From the NCBI GenBank assembly GCA_016296205.1, contig JAEDJS010000075.1:1-8113 (forward strand): a stretch of 8,113 bases of DNA, read 5' to 3'. Under the pieces are notes generated by a model. It made no database searches and was not told the origin of the DNA. It worked only from the letters and a program-made list of their open reading frames with translations. Source of the stretch: Treponema sp. (lineage in GTDB: Bacteria > Spirochaetota > Spirochaetia > Treponematales > Treponemataceae). The translations under genes and the position numbers were made by a program. Shown piece after piece: positions 1-6,807 of the stretch. The stretch's first letter is position 1. Every line of letters begins with the position of its first letter.

Positions 1-151
1 AAGAGTATTGTTTATTTAAATTGATTGTATAATATTCCTGCTGAGGTAAATTTTCTGGCTTGTTTTCTGGCAAAGCTATGTCCTTGCACCCCAAAACAGT
101 TATTGCGAAAAATAAAGTTAAAATAGAAAAAATCAATTTAATAGTTTTCAT
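1..151 (-). CDS. N-terminus of a second lipoprotein, 3' end cut by window edge
   Basis: The first 50 codons of a gene running off the left edge. The protein starts MKTIKLIFSILTLFFAITV and reaches a lipobox VLGC with the lipidated Cys at residue 22, the same signal length as the neighbouring large lipoprotein. The mature part begins KDIALPENKPENLPQQEYY, a polar linker typical after a lipidated Cys. The start is supported by AAGGGAG 6 nt upstream, and the gene sits 12 nt after the stop of the preceding lipoprotein, so it probably belongs to the same operon. The mature domain is outside the window and nothing can be said of its function; a paralogue of the preceding lipoprotein is possible. Confidence 0.8.
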   Translation of the reverse strand, partial: MKTIKLIFSILTLFFAITVLGCKDIALPENKPENLPQQEYYTINLNKQYS

Positions 152-157
152 AATTAA

Positions 158-164
158 CTCCCTT
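158..164 (-). promoter_or_regulatory. Ribosome binding site of the second lipoprotein gene
   Basis: AAGGGAG lies 6 nt before the ATG at 151 and shares a base with the TAA stop (166-164) of the preceding lipoprotein gene, the same layout as at the previous junction. Confidence 0.75.
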
Positions 165-2641
165 TATTTTGAAAAGAAATAATCACAGGAATGAATTACT
201 CCATAAACAATGGCAGTAAATGTTAATGAATGATTTCCTTTTTCTAAATTAGAAATCAAAACTGAATTTTCGATTAATGGAACTTCAATGCCGTCAATGT
301 ATGCTTTTGTTTCACTGGCACTTTGGTCAATTGTAAATGAAATCTGGCTGGTTGTTTCCTGAATTGTAAAGGTAACCACAGATATTCCCTGTACTGATTC
401 AAATTTGGAAACTGTCTTGTTTATGTCTTCAATAATTGAACCTAAAACGTAATTTGGATTTTTTGATTTTTCCTCGTCTCCTGCAATTTTAAACATTTTT
501 TCCTCATATTGCGGAATATTCCATTTGCTTACAAACTCAGTATTAAACGGAATGTTAATCGGAGAACCAACTGTCGAAGAACCAACTGTAATTACAGACG
601 GTTTGTTGTAGAAATCAGTTGAATTAAAATATTCAGGCTCTGCAGTAATTGTGTTGCTGTTAATAGTGAATGATTCAGTTTCAAAGTGAATTCTCGAAGG
701 TGAAGTTTCATTACTAAGAGTCATGTTAAACTGGTTGTCTGATAAAGAAGCTTCTTCTTTGATTACAAAAATTGATCCAACTCCCAATTTTACGATGCTG
801 CTGTTTACTGTACTATTCTGAACCGATAGAGAACTGCTGTCTGTAATATTAATTGTTGATTCAATAATTTGTGAGCTAATAATTGAACTTGTTCCAGTTG
901 CTGTGATTTCTAATTCAGACAAATTGAATCCAGAGGCTATGCTCAATTTAGAATCGGACAGTGTAATGGGAGTTGACATTTTAATATTTGTATTTCCAGT
1001 TGGTACTATGGATGCAGTTTTGTTTTGTGGAATTATAAACCCAGGATCTGTTGCCGGAAGTTCATCTTTTATGTAGATGTAAATTGATTCAGCAAAATTA
1101 AACAGTTTTTCTGTAATAATGTTTTTTAATGCTGTGTATGGATGAGATTCTGTTCCTAATTGAATTTGAGTTTCATTATTTCCAACAAATGTAAACCAAT
1201 CGCCACCATTAATTTCAAATATGAAGGTTTTATCTGTATTAGAAACGTAAATGCTGTTTTCCTGTACAGTTTCTATGTGGAATTCTACAAACGAAATTCC
1301 TTTTTCCATTTCTATAGAAATTATTTCTCCAGGATTTGCAGTTATTGTTTTTGATTTAAGAATCTGATTTTCATTTTTAATATAATTGTCTGCTTCTTTT
1401 GTTCCATTCCAAACTGTGTAAGAAATTTTAAGAGTCTGGTCAATTTTTTCTTCAACTGGTTCTTCATCTGGGTTTTGATTATCAGTCATGTCAATTGCAG
1501 TAGCTGGGATTATAAATTCAACATTTTTAACAAACTGATTTGACTCAAGAGTTTCAATAGAAAGTTCATTGTCATTTTGAACTTTTTTAATTGGTGAAAT
1601 TATTTTTGGAACCGGTTTATTTCCTGTAAGTCTTTTGTAAGACTGTGTGCTATCGCCGATAATAGAACTTATTTCGCATTCGCATTCTATTGAATTTTCT
1701 TTTGCAGTTATTCCTGTGTCTATATAAAAAATGTGGTTTTCGTTGTAATATCCTTTGCTGCCATCAACAAAAGTAAGCTTTGACTCGTTCTGGTAATTTA
1801 CAAACTTTAATTTGTCTTCATTCACTTGGAATACAAAGGTTTGGTTTATTTTATTAAAACGTGCAGACATGTATATGCTTTCTGCATTAATCTTATCAAT
1901 ATAATCAATATAAAAGTATAAATTTAAATAGTTATCGTAATAGCCCTTAATAAATAATTCATCAGGTATTGCGAATTTGTATATGTAATTACCAGATGTA
2001 TTGTCAATAAATAATGAATTCTTTTTTAATTGAGGAATTGGAGCTGTTAGAATAATTATAAAAGAATTGGCTATAGTTTTTCCATTTGAATCTTTAAATG
2101 AAACATTTACAGGTATTTCTATTCCCTTAATAGCCGGATAAAATCCTTTTAATTCCCTATATTCATTTTCTGTGATTTTTTTAAAGGTTTCATAATCAAG
2201 AGTAAATTCAAAAGTTTTTATTGTGCTGTCTTTAGAATAATTGTCTTTCTTTTGTATGTAATATGATTTACCTTGGGAGGTTGTGTATTTATTAACCAGG
2301 GAATTCATATTTCCAAAATCTATAGTGGAATCTATGTCTGTTCCTTTAGTGCTTTCCAGAACAAAATACCATTTTACATTTCTGTAGGTAAAGTGCATTC
2401 TTTCATAGGTATTAGTGTCGATTATTCTAAGTGAGTCTGGAGGTAATACTTCTGGACCTGTTTCTTTATCTGGAATACTGTTTTCTTCGCCGCTTCCGTT
2501 TTCTTTTATATATTCTTCTGTTGAAGTCTGTTCATTTTCTTTAAAAAAATCATTTAAGTCCAGGTCGTATTTGTTACAGCCGTTAAGAAAAAGTGTGAGG
2601 ATAATCAACGATAAAAACCATGTAGAAAAATGTTTTTTCAT
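164..2641 (-). CDS. Large lipoprotein with beta-sandwich regions and a probable beta-helix
   Basis: 825 residues from the ATG at 2641. The frame is open 11 codons further (ATG 2674), but the inner start is chosen because AAGGAGG lies 5 nt upstream and because it begins a clean lipoprotein signal (MKKHFSTWF, hydrophobic core, lipobox FLNGC, Cys22). After Cys22 comes an acidic flexible stretch (to about 65), then beta-rich regions without a recognised family (about 70-475), including a CEC pair (320, 322). At about 480-505, GGDWFTFVG followed by GTESHPYTAL resembles a worn form of the signature that precedes right-handed beta-helices in many treponemal surface proteins (DUF1565-like). Residues about 518-665 are rich in Ser, Thr, Asn and Ile with short repeating strands (for example SSLSVQNSTVNSS), consistent with a beta-helix. 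The last 55 residues look like an Ig-like domain (AYIDGIEVPL, GNHSLTFTA). No catalytic residues of a known lyase are recognisable. Likely anchored to the outer or inner membrane; role unknown. Confidence 0.87.
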   Translation of the reverse strand: MKKHFSTWFLSLIILTLFLNGCNKYDLDLNDFFKENEQTSTEEYIKENGSGEENSIPDKETGPEVLPPDSLRIIDTNTYERMHFTYRNVKWYFVLESTKGTDIDSTIDFGNMNSLVNKYTTSQGKSYYIQKKDNYSKDSTIKTFEFTLDYETFKKITENEYRELKGFYPAIKGIEIPVNVSFKDSNGKTIANSFIIILTAPIPQLKKNSLFIDNTSGNYIYKFAIPDELFIKGYYDNYLNLYFYIDYIDKINAESIYMSARFNKINQTFVFQVNEDKLKFVNYQNESKLTFVDGSKGYYNENHIFYIDTGITAKENSIECECEISSIIGDSTQSYKRLTGNKPVPKIISPIKKVQNDNELSIETLESNQFVKNVEFIIPATAIDMTDNQNPDEEPVEEKIDQTLKISYTVWNGTKEADNYIKNENQILKSKTITANPGEIISIEMEKGISFVEFHIETVQENSIYVSNTDKTFIFEINGGDWFTFVGNNETQIQLGTESHPYTALKNIITEKLFNFAESIYIYIKDELPATDPGFIIPQNKTASIVPTGNTNIKMSTPITLSDSKLSIASGFNLSELEITATGTSSIISSQIIESTINITDSSSLSVQNSTVNSSIVKLGVGSIFVIKEEASLSDNQFNMTLSNETSPSRIHFETESFTINSNTITAEPEYFNSTDFYNKPSVITVGSSTVGSPINIPFNTEFVSKWNIPQYEEKMFKIAGDEEKSKNPNYVLGSIIEDINKTVSKFESVQGISVVTFTIQETTSQISFTIDQSASETKAYIDGIEVPLIENSVLISNLEKGNHSLTFTAIVYGVIHSCDYFFSK

Positions 2642-2646
2642 TTGTG

Positions 2647-2653
2647 CCTCCTT
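2647..2653 (-). promoter_or_regulatory. Ribosome binding site of the large lipoprotein gene
   Basis: AAGGAGG, a near-ideal Shine-Dalgarno, lies 5 nt before the ATG at 2641. It overlaps the stop codon (2654-2652) of the beta-barrel gene. It decides the start against the upstream in-frame ATG at 2674. Confidence 0.85.
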
Positions 2654-3965
2654 AAAAATGTAATCCAACTCCAATTGATGGTGTAAAAATTGTAAGGGTT
2701 TCGTTTGCTCTATATATTTCTTTTATTGACAAAGCAGTTTTAAATTCAATGTGAGCCGGAAAGTAAATTGCAAATCCCAGGCCAGCGTTATAACCTGTGT
2801 ACCAGGAAGAAACCGCTGCAGAAGAGTAGATCCTTTGGATTTTGTAGTTCTCTGTCATCAAAGTTCCACCGGCTCTTGCAAAAAAAGAAAATAATCGGTT
2901 TTCAGAGTACAATTGTGCTTCCAGGTTAAAGTCAAGAATTGTTCCTGTAAAATTTACAGTGTATGCTTCGTGAAAAGATTTAAAACTGTACACAGTAAAG
3001 TCTGCCTGGGGACCAATTCTTAGATAAGGAGTAAGAGTGATCATGCAGCAGCCATCTGCAAAAATTGCTGGCTTTGTAAAAGATGTGCCTAAAATTTCTG
3101 CTAATGGTGAACTTGAATCAATAAAAGAAGGCGCCCATCCCGCTGTTCCTTCTATATGTATCGGATATTTGTATTTAATCTGGAATTCCTGTGTGGTACT
3201 AAGACCGCCTTTGTTTTCTAGAATTACAGTGTAAATTCCTTTTCCTGTTAATTTAGGTGATATTTTTATACCAGTCCAATTGTAGTCGTCATCGTCTAGT
3301 TCTAAATCAGTTTTATCTATATACTGGTTGCTTAAAAGTTCAAGCTCGTCTTTTGATGCCATTAATTGAGGAACAAGCTTGTTTTCCTTATCGTAAACAC
3401 TTATTGATGTGTCTTCGTACGAAATGTTTTCTCCAGCAATAAACAGAATGCTTTGGTTTTTTGCATCAAGATAAAATTCCGGCGGTTCAAAAATATCAAT
3501 TTCTGGTTTGTAAGCTTTATTAACGTTGAGTTCACGCCACTTTGAAGCATTTGCTACACGATTCAAGGCATTTCTATATTTTAATTTCCATCGGTATTTT
3601 CCAGCAGCCAGTGTTAATTCAAGCTTTGTGTCGAATGTTTCTATTGTAATGAGGTGTTCCCAATTTTCTTCTGTTTCTTCTGGTTCAAGCTCTGTGTAAT
3701 TAGAAAACTGACTCATTTTTTTTAGAATTTTTTCTTTATCTTTTTCAGTAGTAATCTGATGCTGAATAACAACGTAGTAGCCTTTACTGTTTTGTTTTGG
3801 CTGCCACTTAATTGTCTGGGTGAACAAAGGTTTTTTTATTGGCAGTTTTTTTACGGAAGCAGCAGTCAAATTAAAACTTACAATCAACTGTAATAAAATT
3901 ATGAGGCAATTTTTTAATGCTGAATTAAAATTGATTTTATTCTTCACTGTAGAATTCCTCATCAT
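2652..3965 (-). CDS. Probable outer-membrane beta-barrel protein with N-terminal fibronectin-III-like and TIG-like domains
   Basis: 437 residues from the ATG at 3965. An N-terminal signal peptide (hydrophobic about 18-33, cleavage near TAA-S at 34-37) exports it. Residues about 45-150 look like a fibronectin-III module (TIKWQPKQNSKGYYVVIQ early, AGKYRWKLKYRN late), similar to the repeats in the preceding FecR protein. About 155-265 look like a TIG/IPT-type beta-sandwich (FIAGENISYEDTSISVYD, GKGIYTVILENKGG) with an Asp-rich loop at 220-229. Residues 268-437 alternate polar and hydrophobic residues and end in GVGLHF. A C-terminal Phe is the usual barrel-assembly signal, and about 170 residues would suit an 8-strand barrel. 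The start is uncertain: ATG codons at 3965 and 3962 have only a weak ribosome site, whereas a GTG at 3947 (431 residues) has GAGGA 8 nt upstream. By gene order it might correspond to T. pallidum Tp0483, reported to bind fibronectin; that is from memory and unverified. Its function is otherwise unknown. Confidence 0.85.
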   Translation of the reverse strand: MMRNSTVKNKINFNSALKNCLIILLQLIVSFNLTAASVKKLPIKKPLFTQTIKWQPKQNSKGYYVVIQHQITTEKDKEKILKKMSQFSNYTELEPEETEENWEHLITIETFDTKLELTLAAGKYRWKLKYRNALNRVANASKWRELNVNKAYKPEIDIFEPPEFYLDAKNQSILFIAGENISYEDTSISVYDKENKLVPQLMASKDELELLSNQYIDKTDLELDDDDYNWTGIKISPKLTGKGIYTVILENKGGLSTTQEFQIKYKYPIHIEGTAGWAPSFIDSSSPLAEILGTSFTKPAIFADGCCMITLTPYLRIGPQADFTVYSFKSFHEAYTVNFTGTILDFNLEAQLYSENRLFSFFARAGGTLMTENYKIQRIYSSAAVSSWYTGYNAGLGFAIYFPAHIEFKTALSIKEIYRANETLTIFTPSIGVGLHF

Positions 3966-6801
3966 AATCTTCTATTTTTACTTCTTCGTCTTCAATTTTG
4001 ATTTCAAATGATACAGACCCTTCCGGACTTTTCTGAAGAAGCTCGTTAGTTTCTGAATATCTGTATGCAGTAATTTTAATTGTAAAAGATCCTTCTCCAA
4101 TTTCTTCCATGCTGTAGGATGAAGACAAAGGTTCAGTATAGTTGAATTTCTGCTGGCTGATAACATTTCCATTATTATCAAGAAGTATAACATCATAGAC
4201 TGTTGCGTTTTTTACAGGCTGGAATTGGAAATGAACATAAGGATCAGAAACAAATTCATTAATTCCAAAACGGAAATTGTTTGCAGGCTTTGTAATTTTT
4301 ATTGAATCAAGAGACGGAATGTCCTGCACTGTTATCTGCCTTATTGAGTTTGGAGAAATATCAAATCCAAAATTGTTTATACCGTAAACTGCCCAGTAAT
4401 AAGTGCCAGGGGTAAACTTTTCAAAAATTGCTTCTGTTTTATCTGTCTGCACTTTCTGAATAAATCCTTCTGCTGTTAATGCTTCATTATAGTTTGCAGG
4501 AAGATTATTCTGATTGCTTACAATTAATATTGCATTATCTAAAACAGATTTTGAGTTCCATTTTGCAACTGGCGGTTTAAGTAATGCGTCAATACCATTG
4601 TATGTTATTTTATCTGACGGTTCTTCAATTACAATAGGGTAAGGGTGGTATACAGAAAAGTTTACTTTAGAAATTGAGCCTTCAATCTTCTGGGAATTTC
4701 CGCTGGCCTGGGTATAACTGCTTACAGACAGTGTGTAGTTTCCATCAGGAAGGGTGTCTAGAGCTTGAGTAAATGATGTTTTTGTTGTGTTTCTAACGGC
4801 TGCAAATTCTGTTCCGTCCTGTCCGTTGATTGTTGCGTTATAATTTGTTGCGCCAGTAACTTCATTCCATTTAACAGTAATATTCTGCCGTGCTGTGTTT
4901 ATAAATTTCTGATTATCTTCCGGGAAAAGAATTGAAGGTCCCCTTAGCTTTCCTTTTACTTCAAAAGCTTTTGAGCGGGATTTTACTGTTACCCCTGTTG
5001 AATTTCCTGTAATAAGTCTTGCGTAATAAGTTCCAGGATTTAGTCTTATTCCACTGATGTTTCTGCCGGAAACTTTTTGGCTTACAATATAAGAACTGAA
5101 TTCCGGACTTTTAGAAATCTGGAAGTATGTTTCAAAGGGTGAATTATTTTCCCATGCAAAACTTAATGCAGATATGTTGTCTTCAAAAAATATTGAATTG
5201 TTAGCAGGACTTGTAATGTTTAAGCTGATATGTTTTTCCCATGCATCAAAATTTCTTGCAGTACTAACAGGTGATGTACTTTCAAGAGCCATTGCCTGAA
5301 CATTCCAGTAATATTTCTGCCAGTTGAGAATTTGTTTGTTGGTAAGTGTATAAGAAGTGGTATCTACTGTAGTGTCAAGAATTGCATTTCTCATAGAAGA
5401 GTCTCTGTAAATCCTGATTCTGTATTTTTCGGCATTTTCTACTGGCTGCCATTTAAATATTACCTCTTCCGAACCATAGTATATTTTTCTTCCGTTCTCT
5501 GGTGAAGTTAAAACTGGTTTTGTAAGCTCTGGAGATTGAATGATTATAAATTCCTGGGTTGCACTAGGCTGTGACTGTATATCCATTGAATCAGGGAAGA
5601 TGCTTGTAACTTTCCAATAGTAGGTTCCAGCTGTCATTTCTCTTGCTGTGTACCTTGGCACATCAACTGTGGTATCAATTACATGGGACTCAAAACTACG
5701 TTCTTTGCTAAGTTCAAAACGGTATGCAACAGCGTATGGATTTGGTGCCCATGAAAAATATTTAGTAGGATTTTCGTGGAAGTAAACAATGAGTTCCTGG
5801 CCGTTTTGGTTTGTGCGGGAACCTGCAGCTGGTACAGGTTGAATTTCCGGACCGCTTGTGTTTATTACAGAGACACGTCCTTTTTGTATTTTTGAAATAA
5901 GCGTATTGTTCTGAGAACTGTTTGCATCAGCCATATCGTATTCAATCATTCTTATTCGCCAGTAATGATTTCCTTCACTTACTCTGATAGATGCATTTTT
6001 TTCTTTAGTGGTGAATTTGCTTTCTATCTGGCTGAATCTTGGATCCTTTGAAACTTCTACAATAACTTCATCTGCATTTGAACCAAAAGTTTTCCATTTT
6101 AATTCAAGTGTTTTTTCCTGGTTATGTGAAGTATAAAGGTTAACTGATGATGGAGTGTCTACAAGTGTGAGTCCGCGAATTTCTTCCTGTTCACCAGATT
6201 GGGCAATGCTTATTGTGTCTCCCTGCTGGATAGTCTGAGTCTGCCCCTGTGAATTCTGGAGAACAACATTTCCTTCTGTAACCTGTATGCTGATTGGGTT
6301 TTGTTCACCGTTATCTGATTTTGCAACCTGAGTGCTTACACTGGCTGTTCCCTGAACTTTTACAATGTTTGTTCCGCTTTTAATTGCAAATGAAGAAGCT
6401 TCCGTGGTGTGGAGATCAATTCGCCCTGCAGAAACATCAATTGTTGTTTCACCGTTTTTGTTTACCAGAACCTGAACAAGTGTATTTTCGTTAATCTCGA
6501 TATGTGAAGAGTCTGGGAATGTGATTGTTGTTAAGCTTCCTGGAGATGTTTTAATTGTATCGCCGTTGTAAATATCACTTTTCTGTTTAAGACGGTCCCA
6601 GATAAATTCATCATTAAACTGTCTTTGAATTACATTGTATTTGTATGTAACAACCGCTACGCTTCTTTTGTCATTGCGCTGGATTGTTTTGTTCAAATCT
6701 GTCCAGAAAAGATGGAAAAAAAACAAACTTGTAATTAGTAATATGAGAACAATAAGAATATCAACAAAAGGTGTAGAAACCTTATATTTTTTTGCAGACA
6801 T
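3937..6801 (-). CDS. Membrane-anchored FecR-domain protein with about seven fibronectin-III-like repeats
   Basis: 954 residues. A short basic cytoplasmic end (MSAKKYK) precedes one membrane helix (about 11-33), placing the rest in the periplasm. Residues about 48-200 form a FecR domain: IYNGDTIKTSPGS, then a TFPDSSHIEIN strand pair, FAIKSGTNIVKVQGT and TEGNVVLQNSQGQ. About seven fibronectin-III-like repeats of 90-105 residues follow (212-936), each with an early Trp strand (KW or SW) and usually a late YYW strand, several opening with a SP-E/A-N linker. The tail (936-954) is acidic, 11 of 19 residues being D or E. Classical FecR proteins sense a receptor and control an ECF sigma factor; no sigma gene is visible here and the cytoplasmic part is too short for that role, so the FecR fold is probably structural or ligand-binding. 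The membrane helix resembles that of ExbD/TolR (TPFVD with Asp14). The start is supported by GGGAG 11 nt upstream and a 6-nt gap after the cyclase. The 3' end overlaps the next gene. The exact partner or ligand is unknown. Confidence 0.9.
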   Translation of the reverse strand: MSAKKYKVSTPFVDILIVLILLITSLFFFHLFWTDLNKTIQRNDKRSVAVVTYKYNVIQRQFNDEFIWDRLKQKSDIYNGDTIKTSPGSLTTITFPDSSHIEINENTLVQVLVNKNGETTIDVSAGRIDLHTTEASSFAIKSGTNIVKVQGTASVSTQVAKSDNGEQNPISIQVTEGNVVLQNSQGQTQTIQQGDTISIAQSGEQEEIRGLTLVDTPSSVNLYTSHNQEKTLELKWKTFGSNADEVIVEVSKDPRFSQIESKFTTKEKNASIRVSEGNHYWRIRMIEYDMADANSSQNNTLISKIQKGRVSVINTSGPEIQPVPAAGSRTNQNGQELIVYFHENPTKYFSWAPNPYAVAYRFELSKERSFESHVIDTTVDVPRYTAREMTAGTYYWKVTSIFPDSMDIQSQPSATQEFIIIQSPELTKPVLTSPENGRKIYYGSEEVIFKWQPVENAEKYRIRIYRDSSMRNAILDTTVDTTSYTLTNKQILNWQKYYWNVQAMALESTSPVSTARNFDAWEKHISLNITSPANNSIFFEDNISALSFAWENNSPFETYFQISKSPEFSSYIVSQKVSGRNISGIRLNPGTYYARLITGNSTGVTVKSRSKAFEVKGKLRGPSILFPEDNQKFINTARQNITVKWNEVTGATNYNATINGQDGTEFAAVRNTTKTSFTQALDTLPDGNYTLSVSSYTQASGNSQKIEGSISKVNFSVYHPYPIVIEEPSDKITYNGIDALLKPPVAKWNSKSVLDNAILIVSNQNNLPANYNEALTAEGFIQKVQTDKTEAIFEKFTPGTYYWAVYGINNFGFDISPNSIRQITVQDIPSLDSIKITKPANNFRFGINEFVSDPYVHFQFQPVKNATVYDVILLDNNGNVISQQKFNYTEPLSSSYSMEEIGEGSFTIKITAYRYSETNELLQKSPEGSVSFEIKIEDEEVKIEDYDEEFYSEE
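3956..3960 (-). promoter_or_regulatory. Possible ribosome binding site for a GTG start of the beta-barrel gene
   Basis: GAGGA sits 8 nt before an in-frame GTG at 3947, inside the end of the FecR gene. It is a better site than the weak purine run (AGAAGATT) before the ATG at 3965. If used, the protein starts at residue 7 of the long form, keeps the signal peptide intact, and the overlap with the upstream gene shrinks from 29 to 11 nt. Confidence 0.45.
3994..6168 (-). repeat. Array of about seven fibronectin-III-like repeats (protein level)
   Basis: Within the FecR protein, approximate residue limits are 212-310, 312-420, 427-520, 525-615, 620-717, 721-826 and 832-936. Anchors are the early strand (LELKW, YFSWAP, VIFKWQP, LSFAW, ITVKWNEV, PVAKW, VHFQFQPV) and the late strand (HYWRIRM, TYYWKVTS, KYYWNVQA, TYYARLIT, NYTLSVSS, TYYWAVYG, SFTIKITA). 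Repeats 2 and 3 both contain DTTVD before the fifth strand. The copies are diverged in DNA sequence, so this is an old array rather than a recent tandem duplication. Repeats 5 and 7 have lost the late Trp. Boundaries are set by eye. Confidence 0.72.
6703..6774 (-). other. ExbD/TolR-like transmembrane segment in the FecR protein
   Basis: Residues 10-33 read TPFVDILIVLILLIT and then a Phe-rich end. The E. coli ExbD helix, from memory, reads TPFIDVMLVLLIIFMV with the proton-path Asp at the fifth position. The match covers T, P, F, D, V and L with conservative changes elsewhere, and the segment sits near the N-terminus with a short basic cytoplasmic end, as in ExbD/TolR. A membrane helix is clear; the family link is inference from a short motif. 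Confidence 0.4.
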
Positions 6802-6807
6802 TAATTA

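Noticed and set aside
164..1200. Large lipoprotein as an active pectate lyase
   Set aside because: The beta-helix-like region shows no recognisable calcium-binding Asp cluster or catalytic Arg/Lys motif.
2641..2674. Start of the large lipoprotein at the ATG at 2674
   Set aside because: It would add 11 polar residues before a clean lipoprotein signal and overlap the upstream gene, while the ATG at 2641 has AAGGAGG at 5 nt.
3978..4196. A 72-codon minus-strand frame inside the end of the FecR gene
   Set aside because: It lies wholly within the FecR coding region in another frame and its composition is not protein-like.
6716..6793. Homopolymer runs (8 and 7 bases) near the start of the FecR gene as phase-variation switches
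   Set aside because: Runs of 7-8 A or T are common throughout this AT-rich window (for example 3716-3723), so these do not stand out.
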